From contig OY282609.1 of the NCBI GenBank assembly GCA_958298945.1, forward strand, positions 59,616,220 to 59,680,219: a stretch of DNA of 64,000 nucleotides. The letters run 5' to 3'. The translations under genes were made by a program, and so were the position numbers. Below, one piece after another: positions 55,656 through 64,000 of this stretch (the stretch's first letter is position 1; every line of letters begins with the position of its first letter). The notes under the pieces are model-generated. The model searched no databases, had not been told where the DNA came from, and saw only the letters and a program-made list of their open reading frames with translations. This DNA comes from Atherix ibis. Lineage: Eukaryota > Arthropoda > Insecta > Diptera > Athericidae.

Positions 55656-56952
55656 CGAGGGTCGTTCAATAAGTCCTCAGAAAATCCGAGAAATTGCGCT
55701 CGTAGTGTCGGTAAAGATTACCTTTTTTTTGTAAGTAGCATTATCGACAGGAAAGCTGTCAAAATTTCAGCTCGATCCATAGCGTAGGTCTATTTCTATC
55801 GTCGATTAAAGTAAACGACATTTATTTGTGCATAACAATGCAAAAAAGCGAGTTTAGGGCTGTCATCAAACATCTCCATTTGAAAGGCTTAAGCCCGAAA
55901 GAAATCAAAGCCGAGTTGGATGCAGTTCATGGCACATCTGCACCTGTGTTTGCGACGGTTAACAATTGGGTGAATGAATTTAAACGTGGCCGTTCATCCA
56001 CAGCAGATGAACATCGTTCAGGACGCCCAGTTGAGGTGTCTACTCCTGAAATCATCGACAAAATCCACGATCTGAATTTGAACGATCGGCGAATTAAAGT
56101 GCGCGAATTAGTTGAGGCCACGGGCATATCACAAGGTACAGTCACTTCAATTTTGCATGAAAAATTGTCTGTGAAAAAAATTTCGGCAAGATGGGTGCCG
56201 CGTTTGCTCTCAGAGGAGAATAAGCGCAATCGTGTAGTGGACTCTGAGGCTATGTTGGCACTCTTTCGTCGCAATCCTGCCGAATTCCTTCGTCGATATG
56301 TCACTGTGGACGAAACCTGGATACACTACTACACTCCAGAAACAAAGAGACAGTCATCACAGTGGATTTTCAAGGGTGAACGGGCTCCGAAGAAGGGAAA
56401 AACTGTTCCATCGGCCGGCAAGGTGATGGCCACGGTCTTTTGGGATTCGCAGGGCATCATTTTTATCGACTACTTGGAAAAAGGAAAAACAATAACAGGA
56501 GCGTATTACGCGTCATTATTGCAACGGTTGAGCGAGGAAATCAAAGAGAAACGCCCCCATCTGAAGAAGAAAAAATCCTCTTGCATCAGGACAATGCGCG
56601 TGTGCACACCTGCGCTGTTTCCATGGCCAAAATTGTGGAATTGAGAATGGAATTGTTGCAGCATCCCGCTTATTCACCAGATTTGGCCCCGAGTGACTAC
56701 TTTCTTTTCCCCAATCTGAAGAAATGGCTTGGCGGACGACGGTTCACTTTCAACGAGGACGTCATTGCTCAAACGGATGAGTATTTTGCAGAACTTCCGA
56801 AATCCTATTTTTTGGACGGGATAAAAATTTTGGAAAAACGGTTGGAAAATTGTTTAGAGCTAAAAGGAGATTATGTTGAAAAATAAAAAATTTTTTTTTT
56901 TAAAAAAAGTTTTTTTTCCATCTTTTTCTAAGGACTTATTGAACGACCCTCG
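55656..56952 (+). mobile_element. mariner element A3 (mellifera-like), best-preserved copy
   Basis: 1297 bp with matching terminal repeats CGAGGGTCGTTCAATAAGTC at both ends, flanked by TA (55654-55655 and 56953-56954). It serves as the reference for the lesions in A1 and A2. Confidence 0.96.
55838..56886 (+). pseudogene. mariner transposase (A3), single frameshift
   Basis: Open from ATG 55838 (MQKSEFRAVIKHLHLKG) through both HTHs, the hinge EHRSGRPVEVSTPEIIDKI, RWVPRLLSEENK, the first catalytic motif VTVDETWIHYYTPE and KVMATVFWDSQGIIFI, to LKKKK at about 56572. One A fewer than in copy A1, in a run of A, shifts the frame. The next frame (56440-56886) then carries LLHQDNARVHT, LAPSDYFLFPNLKKWLGG and GIKILEKRLENCLELKGDYV to the stop. 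All three Asp are present with 34-residue spacing. One length change in a homopolymer is the only visible inactivating lesion. Confidence 0.93.
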
Positions 56953-56954
56953 TA

Positions 56955-59301
56955 TATTGTTTTTTAGTCGATTTTATATTAATAAAATAAAATAAAATCA
57001 AATTTGCGATGTAATGTAATCATCAAATAACCGCAAATTAAAATAGGTTTGATACTAAAAATTAAAAGAGGACCCCATCCCCATTTTTCCAAAAATAATC
57101 TCACCAAATTTAGTGAAAAATTTGGATTTATTTTCGTTAATAATTTGGAGCAAAAAAATTATTGTATACTATTTGATTTTGAATTATGGTTGTGAGAAAT
57201 TTAAGAAAAAATAAACAAAGTGTAAAGCAAAGAATATACTTTTTCGAAGAAGCATCCAGCTAGAGAAGCAGTCGTGAAACCCTTTAGTTGTTGCCAATGG
57301 TCTGAGTGTTTGTGGCACTTTAGACCTTATATATCAGTGATAATGTTAGAAGAAACGACCATCAAATTGTTATTTTTTTGCATTCATTCATCTTTTGTAT
57401 GAATTTAATAAATTTTCCAATGTAAAATTTTTACTATAAAATCAAAATATGAAAATTTTGTTAAATAAATTGAAAGAAACTATAACAAATTAATATCAAA
57501 TCTCATATATTTTGAAATGAAGTCGATGAGCATTATAATCATTAATGTTTTTATTTTATTTATGAAAAGTAAAATTCATAGATACAGTTAACTCTATGCG
57601 TAAATGAATTTCCATATTTATTTAAACAACTCTGATTATTTTCCAAAGTTCATCAACGTATCTCTGTTGAAGATTAGAAAATAGTATAATCATAAAATGG
57701 GGGGGAAGAAGGTAGACATGATAAACGATCTTCATAGAGAAAATTATATAAGAAATTTATTATCGAATTTGGAGAGTTTCATTGGTTTTTTGTAAGGAGG
57801 TACATTTGCACAGTGGAAGAAAAAAATTATAAATTACATAAGTCCAAAATGGTAAAAGAAAAAAACTACCAACATAAATGGATGCATATTTATTAGAATT
57901 TTAACCTTGAAACAGAAAAATAAAAATATCAACAGAAAAAAATATATTGATGACAGTGACACTGGTCGAATGGACCATAAAATTTTTTCCCAAACTTTAA
58001 AATCGTATAAACGATAAACAAACCATGCGTGTACAAAAGCTCAGAGATTCTGTACAAATTTTCAATATATTCGCAATATCGAAAATATAATATAAAAATA
58101 AAACTTTTTTTTTTAAATAATAATAATAATGATAAATTGTTTTAATCTTTCATAGATAATATGTTACAATGGTGTGATGAACTTTTAAAAAGGCAAATCT
58201 CTCCAATGATCCCAATAACGATGACCAGACTAATTCGGCTTAATTCAACTATAAAAAGAATATGCATTAATTAATTTATTTCTTAATGCATAATGCTATA
58301 GTATTAATTTTGATTCTTCCAGAATTACGAAAGCAAATTTTCTAGAGAAGAAAAATTTTGTATGAAAGAAAAATTTAAACATATTTGAAATAAAACTAAT
58401 GGAAAACTGACCAGACAAGAAATTAATTGAAGTTTATAATTTTTAAATTTATTTCAATTAATCCCAAGACTCTAACTGCTATCTATACGCATGATACCTC
58501 CACTCTTACATCCCATTCAAATGTCCAAATAACTTTCAGAAACTTCTAATGCTATATTCCAAATCGCTAAGACTGCTTTAAGTGGTGGAGAGCAGAGGTA
58601 AATTAATAGAAAATTGTTTATGTCAGCTTCAGCATCTGCCAAAAATCACCTATCCTTTTAAAACTTCATCAAGCAACAGAGTAACTTGGAACTTTTGATT
58701 ATCGACTAAGGATTTGTTTATTGTATAATCGATCAAAACTTTCATTAAAGAAAAACTTTCAATATACAAAACAGTTTCGAAACTAATCTGGACTTTTAGG
58801 GTTCCACTAGGCGTTCCAATTCCTTTCGAATCCAAGTTCTTCAATCAAAAATCCTCTGAAATATCGTTGATGCTTCGTTATGCCTTTCTCGTTATAAAAA
58901 GTTTCATTTCCAATCATACACATACTTCTACTAAAATTCAGTTATTAAAAAACTTTCCACTTTTCCCATTACCACTCGTCGGCTTTTAAAGAAAAATTGA
59001 TTATAAAATCTTCTAAAATGTCTTTTTAGGTTGCTTATTCTCACTTTATTAGTTTTCTTCCATTATTATAGTATATTTGTTATGATATATGCTTGTTATT
59101 GTACAATATTACAGTATTTTTACAATAGATTACCAGCAAAATTTCAGAAAAAAAATAAAAAAAAATGTATAAAATGGCGGTTATTTTTTATATAAAGATA
59201 AGATTAGATCGTTTCATCAGGAGAAGATGAAATTTTTAATAAAAGGATTCAGATTTAAAAATTATTGCATTTTCACTAAAATTTAAAATTGCATATTTGA
59301 A
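56955..59301. other. AT-rich intergenic stretch
   Basis: No gene, RNA or repeat recognised. Confidence 0.45.
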
Positions 59302-59700
59302 TTAATTGGTTTGGTGATGGACAGCAAGCAATTTTTCACTATTCGGCCAATCTAATTGTCTACTCAACGATAGGGATGTTAATTGCCATTTCTTTAGCAA
59401 ATGCGGTGCGAGCACCGGACAGCGAAGTACCTCCCTCGCGAGCTTACTTAACAAGTTATACCGGATGTTATTCATACGCAGCCTTCTGGTGGAGCCACAA
59501 ATCTCACAATAATAAGAATTGGTCATCATCCTGTTTGCCAATCCTGCAATGTCCGCTTTACAATTCCATATATTCTGAAAAATTGTTGTTTTGCGAATAG
59601 GATTCAACGTTGAATTTCTTCTCCAATATAGTATTTTACTCAGTCCCCTCTTTAATTCCGTCAAACAAAATATTATGCTCCATGAAATTTAATTTAAACT
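59302..59700 (-). pseudogene. Probable C-terminal relic of a jockey-type LINE
   Basis: Minus strand near 59480-59560 reads GHCRIGKQ in one frame and MMTNSYYCEICGSTRRLRMN in the next. It is followed by LAREVLRCPVLAPHLLKKWQ and LTSLSLSRQLDWPNSEK. The pattern (TGHCRIGxHxxxMG...YCRxCG...E.LxxEC..L) resembles the C-terminal cysteine motif of jockey-type polyproteins, scattered over frames. No other LINE segments adjoin it. Confidence 0.45.
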
Positions 59701-60121
59701 TCTGTTTACTTCCTACTAACTCAGCGAACTTTCTTATTTAGATAACTGATACTATGTGCTTGTCGTCACCAAACGGCCTCAAGGTCGTGTCGCTACCTTA
59801 AATAGTCTCTAGCTCATGCCTTTCGGGCTTCCTTTACAATACAATATAATAAAATCTTATATTAAAAAAAGCTACAAATCAAAATAAGCATGGATATTTT
59901 TTTAAAACTGAAGTAACAAATATTAAGACTATAATATTCTCAATTTTTAGTCTTAAGACATTCTTAATTTTTAGTGGAAATAAAATGTGAGAAATGAGGA
60001 AAAGTCCTTTCTACCTAAACTTAAGTTCTAGAAGAGATTTTTTCTCATCGAATTTTAAAATCACTCACTATAAAATCCATAATTTTGGATGCAATGTTAT
60101 CAAAAGTTATATTGTAATATA
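59701..60121. other. AT-rich spacer
   Basis: Nothing recognised up to the TA (60120-60121) flanking mariner B2. Confidence 0.45.
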
Positions 60122-60292
60122 CCAGGTGTATAAGCTTAAATCCGCTGTTTGGTCATAGATGGCGTGAGTGAGCGTAGTCAGCTACCATGGGCACGCCATA
60201 CTTTTTTTTTATGTGTTTGACATCTGTCAACATTAATCAGTGCACATTGTCAACAATTTCGTACAACAACATACATTTTTCCTTTGGTAATC

Positions 60293-61324
60293 ATGTCTAG
60301 TTTTGTGCCAGAAAAAGAGCGGGAAGCTCTGATTTTCTGCTTCAATTTGAAGAAATCGGCTACTGAATCGCATCGAATGCTTATTGAGGCCTATGGTGAG
60401 AGTGCTTTATCGGAAAATCCGTGCCGAGATTGGATTCGTCAGTTCAAAGACGGCAATTTTGACTTGCCGTCTTTGAACCGACGAAAACAATCTTTTGGAC
60501 CTTCCTAGGCCGATTTTCACGCTTCTTTATGGGACAAGAAGCGTGAAAATCGGCCTAGGAAGATTGAGGACCATCAATTGCAGGCTCTTTTGGACGATGA
60601 CGATACCCAATCGCAAAACATGCTCGCGGAGCAATTGTGTGTTACTCAACCAGCAATTTCCATGCGTCTGCGTGCCATGGGGAAGATTGAAAATATCGGA
60701 AAATGGGTGCCGCATGAATTCAACGATAGGCAGATGGAGCGACACCAAAGCTTATGCAAAATTTTGCTCCCCAGACAAAAAAGAAAGTCGTTCCTGCATC
60801 GGATTGTGACAGGCGATGAAAAGTTGATATATTTCGAGAATCCTAAATGCAAGAAATCGTGGGTTGATCTCGGCCAACCATCAACATCTTCCCCAGGATC
60901 AAATCGCTTCGGACGAAAGAAGATGCTGTGCGTTTGGTGGGATGAGCAGGGTAGCGTCTACTATGAGATGTTCAAACCTGGTGAAACTGTCAATGCCCAC
61001 CGCTACCACCAACAACTGATCAAATTGCACCGTGCTCTGCGTGAAAAAAGGACGGATTATGAACAAAGACATGACAAGCTGATTTTCCTCCACGACAACG
61101 CACCATCGCACACGTCAAAAATGGTCCGAAACTACTTAAAGACACTCAACTGGGAGGTGCTACCCCACCCCGATTATTCACCAGACTTGGCCCCTTCCGA
61201 CGACCACCTGTTTTCGTCGATGGGCCAAGCGCTCGCTGAGCAGCACTTTGATTCTTACGAAGACGTCCGAAAATGGCTTGATGAGGGGTTTGCCTCGAAA
61301 GAGAAGTCATTTTTTTGGGGTTGA
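60293..61324 (+). pseudogene. Mos1-like mariner transposase (B2), inverted insertion and lost C-terminus
   Basis: Starts MSSFVPEKEREALIFCFNL and reads through CRDWIRQFKDGNFDL. A 63-nt insertion at 60467-60529, absent from B1, then introduces a stop. The frame resumes at LQALLDDDDTQSQN (MQALLDD at 60578), LAEQLCVTQPAISMRL, VPHEFND and RIVTGDEKLIYFENP. The catalytic core CVWWDEQGSVYYEMF, FLHDNAPSH and LAPSDDHLF follows (34-residue spacing). The protein stops at 61324 after KEKSFFWG because roughly 70 nt encoding the last residues, present in B1, are deleted. Confidence 0.93.
60427..60562. repeat. Two adjacent 27-bp hairpins created by an inverted insertion in B2
   Basis: Hairpin 1: arms 60427-60453 and 60467-60493 (24 of 27 positions pair, 13-nt loop). 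Hairpin 2: arms 60501-60527 (CTTCCTAGGCCGATTTTCAC...) and 60536-60562, perfectly complementary over 27 bp with an 8-nt loop. The inner arms are the two parts of the 63-nt insertion that B1 lacks. Confidence 0.95.
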
Positions 61325-61405
61325 AAAAATTTGTTTTTACTTTCTATGAAAAAAGCATGTGTTTTTTTGACTAAAAAATAGCGGATTTAGCTTATACACC
61401 TGGTA

Positions 61406-63097
61406 GAGGTGTATATATACTAATACAATATAATTAAAAAGAAAGACGACTGTTCGTTTCAGTTTAAATATGGACAATAATCCGCTCGTTCAGATTATAA
61501 GTAATTGTGTAGTTCGACGAAATATGTAACTTCTTACTTCGACGAATCGTCTAATAATTTTTTATTGACACATCGACTCTAGTGCATAAAATTTTACGAC
61601 ATTTTAGTCACTATCATCAAGATCCACAATGTAAATAAAATAAAATATGTAAATGCATATTACCGGAGCCATATCACCGCAATCGTTGGCGACAAACTCG
61701 ATGACTAAATTATCGAAGGTCTTCTATTGAATGATCATCGAGTATTTATACAGAAATTTTCAATGTTTTTAAAATAAAATAACATATATAAAATTTTTGT
61801 TTTATAAAAAAAAAACCATTTAAGAAAAAATTATGAAAATACCTGTTTCTGAAATAATAATTGTTTCCCTGAATTAACATGAAATAATCGAAAAATCCCA
61901 TCGCTCAGAATAAAGCGTCAAAATCCTCTACTTCATTAATAGGCTTTTTTGTGGATTTGTATTAGAATCATATTTGGTTTATACGAACGAGTAAAAGGAA
62001 TTTTGATTTAAAAAATCTTTTAGGAATTTTTATAGCAAATGCAATTTTTCTACTAATTAAATAAAAAAAGGTTTATATAAAAAGAAAGGAAATACTAAGA
62101 AATCATCATTTCTTAATCGGAGTACGATGAAACACGTGAAAAGTCTATCAGCTAGTCGGATCTTATGGCTTTGTTGTAAGATATATGAGGTTGGATACTG
62201 GACATGAATACTTGGTTGCTTAAGAGGCTGTCATGCATATTAATATTGCCCACCGCAACTGACTAGATTTGCTGCTTCTTTATCTTTGTTCACATCAAGT
62301 CAGCCAATTCTGTGTTTATTAAGAGTGCCCTTATTTTGCTTTCATTCTAAAAGTTCATTGTCTTATAAGCAATAAGAATTTAAATATTTTCAAGATTTTA
62401 CAGGATTTTCGTAAAAAGAATACATTTAAAATAAGAATAATGATAATAATAATAATAATACTAAAAAAAAATACGAGAAGTCTAAATTTTTCTGAGTAAT
62501 CTTCATATCAAGGAATAAAAAGCGGTGTTAAAATTTTCTGATTAAGCATGTCAAAACAGTTTCTCAATTTTTAGAAAATTCGTTACGATGGCAGTTTCGA
62601 AATAAAAACAGTTTTTTGTAAGTTTTAAAACATCAGAATTTCGAATAAAATATACTGAATTTCAGACGATTAGTAAGTGTGGAGGAGATTTCTTTAAGTA
62701 GAATTTGTTAAAGTCCCAAACTTATTAAAAATAATAGGACTAATAAATATGAGTATTAAATGTGAACAAAAAATTAAATATGCAATTTATAGTCTAGTAA
62801 TTCGGATTTTTTTTTACAAAAAATATCATTTATTTTTATGAAAATTAGTGGAACTTTTTAAATTAATTAAAAAAAGCGAGAGCAAGAAATTGTTCGAAGA
62901 GGAAACACTCGAAAAATACAAATTTTTACAAACAAGTAAAATTTCAATTTTTTTATATTTAATGATCAAAGTTTGAAAAAGGACACTCCATTCATATTTA
63001 TTAGTAAATATCTCGTTGATTTTCTCAGTGCAAAAAATTGTTATAAGAGAAATTTTTTATCAACTCTGCTCGCATTGAAGAGCATAAAATATATATA
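61406..63097. other. AT-rich intergenic stretch
   Basis: No confident feature. A (TAA)n-type run lies near 62440-62460. The sequence CTATTGAATGATCATCGAGTA near 61721 faintly resembles a mellifera-type terminal repeat but has no partner. Confidence 0.4.
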
Positions 63098-64000
63098 GGG
63101 TTTTCGAATAACAGTGATATGATTTCTTTTTAAAAAAAAAACAAACTAATTGTTAAGAAAATTCAAATGTTTTTCATTTATTCTGAAGTACAATCAATAC
63201 AATTAAGTTCTGAATAAAACATCGTTCAAATGGCCTCCACGACTTCTTTTGCAGGAACGAATTCGATGAACCCAATTTTCGAGCACTTTTTCCACTACAT
63301 CAAGTCGTATGTCATGAATAGCACGTTCAATATTGACTTCTAAAGCTTGAAGAGAGTCTGGTTTATTGGTAAAGACCAATGACTTTAAATAACCCCACAA
63401 GAAATAGTCTAATGGTGTTAAATCACAACTTCTTGGAGGCCATTCAATGTCATAATTTCTTGAAATAATCGAATCTCCAAACTTTTCTCGCAATAATTCG
63501 GTTGTTGCACATGCTGTGTGGCACGTAGCCCCGTCTTGTTGGAACCAGATGTTGGCAAGATCAACTTCTTCCAATTTCAGCCATAAAAAGTTGGTTATCA
63601 TCGATCTATGCAGCTCTCCATTGACAGTAACGGTGTTACCAGCTCCATTTCGAAAGAAGTACGGACCGATGATTCCACCAGACCAAAAACCACACCAAAC
63701 TGTCAATTGAGGTGAATGTAATGGGTGTTCATGAATAATTTGTGGATTTTCTTCGCACCAGAATCGACAGTTTTGTTTATTTAGCGCACCACTCAGATGA
63801 AAGTGAGCGCACGAAAAGTTGCAATTGAAGAACGATTATTTTGATAATAAAATTGAATAATTTGTAAACGTTTTTCTTGCGTATATCTCTCCATGATAAA
63901 ATTGTAAAAATTACTGAAGACAATGAAAAAAAAGACAGATCATGACATATTAAAAGTAGCCGAAACGTCACTTAGAATTCATATTACTCTTATTGGAAAA
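63098..64000 (-). mobile_element. Non-autonomous DD41D (rosa-like) mariner copy F2, reaching the right edge
   Basis: Left end GGGTTTTCGAATAACAGTGA next to TA (63096-63097). At the right edge the window ends in ATTACTCTTATTGGAAAA, which lacks only the last few bases of the terminal repeat seen in F1, so the element is nearly complete here. Confidence 0.9.
63203..63894 (-). pseudogene. DD41D-type transposase (F2), HTH and first Asp region deleted
   Basis: Starts MERYTQEKRLQIIQFYYQNN at 63894, then jumps after ATFRAL to AHFHLSGALNKQNCRFWCEE, losing the HTHs and the first catalytic Asp. The catalytic part is open from 63706: LTVWCGFWSGGIIGPYFF, IWFQQDGATCHTACATTELL, PPRSCDLTPLDYFLWGYLKS, ending HLNDVLFRT. 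Counting from QQD to LTPLD gives 41 residues between the two Asp, hence DD41D. This spacing is known for the rosa subfamily, first described from tephritid flies (from memory). Confidence 0.9.

Larger units (their letters stand above)
60122..61403 (+). mobile_element. mariner element B2 (mauritiana/Mos1-like)
   Basis: 1282 bp with ends CCAGGTGTATAAGCTTAAAT and, on the minus strand of the right end, CCAGGTGTATAAGCTAAATC (one T lost). TA flanks both sides (60120-60121 and 61404-61405). Same family as B1 at 15724-16998. Confidence 0.95.

Noticed and set aside
61700..61745. Possible isolated mellifera-type terminal repeat (CTATTGAATGATCATCGAGTA)
   Set aside because: Several mismatches to the family ends and no partner repeat or transposase remnant beside it.
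1..64000. CRISPR arrays, bacterial operons, plasmid or phage features
   Set aside because: No regularly spaced repeats, ribosome-binding sites or operon-like gene packing; introns, a Pol III tRNA and insect transposons show eukaryotic nuclear DNA.

Overview
This window looks like nuclear DNA of an insect, most likely a higher fly. It is very AT-rich, has GT-AG introns, and carries a eukaryotic tRNA-Gly(GCC) gene that I recall as matching the Drosophila form. Two host genes read as dipteran proteins. Mariner-type transposons are unusually dense and include a DD41D type known from tephritid flies (established knowledge, from memory). I cannot name the species.

Host genes. (1) Positions 1-2398, minus strand: the first four coding exons of a DOCK-C/zizimin-type Rho-family exchange factor (Drosophila Zir), running off the left edge. 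(2) Positions 10455-30610, minus strand: a complete two-coding-exon, 234-residue secreted C-type lectin of the Clect27/Schlaff cuticle type. Its exons are separated by a 19.45-kb intron packed with transposons. (3) Positions 43574-43644: tRNA-Gly(GCC). (4) Positions 36313-36475, minus strand: an orphan open exon with good splice sites whose gene I do not recognise.

Mobile DNA, left to right. A 340-bp MITE-like repeat lies at 2731, with a partner near 9735. Mariner A1 is at 3740-4997 and a LINE RNase-H relic near 6000-6440. A hAT element with a perfect 8-bp target duplication spans 6831-9566 and contains mariner E. Inside the lectin intron are mariner A2, a LINE relic interrupted by a Mos1-like mariner (B1), a deleted DD41D copy (F1), a 134-bp MITE, a Tc1-like DD34E element, a weak mariner relic, mariner C1 and mariner D1. 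From 36 kb on there is a LINE with an internal deletion (38.9-40.1 kb), an R1-clade LINE 3' end (to 41.87 kb), a mariner fossil (45.2-45.6 kb), mariner D2 split by mariner C2 (45.9-48.3 kb), a LINE with a YADD polymerase motif (49.9-51.3 kb), mariner H (51.9-53.1 kb), a foldback mariner-like element (53.1-54.0 kb), the best-preserved mariner A3 (55.7-57.0 kb), a LINE C-terminal relic (59.3-59.7 kb), a second Mos1-like copy B2 (60.1-61.4 kb) and a second DD41D copy F2 running to the right edge. No transposase or polymerase here is intact: each has frameshifts, stops, deletions or lost catalytic residues.

Most striking signal. Several elements carry perfect or near-perfect short hairpins or inverted copies that are absent from their sister copies or sit at deletion junctions: 39541-39585, 40885-40937, 46109-46138, 60427-60562, and the long inverted arms of 53136-53959. 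In B2 and D2 the sister copy shows the hairpin was made by copying nearby sequence from the opposite strand. This is the footprint of foldback template switching during repair or replication. I found no operon-like or otherwise novel gene system.
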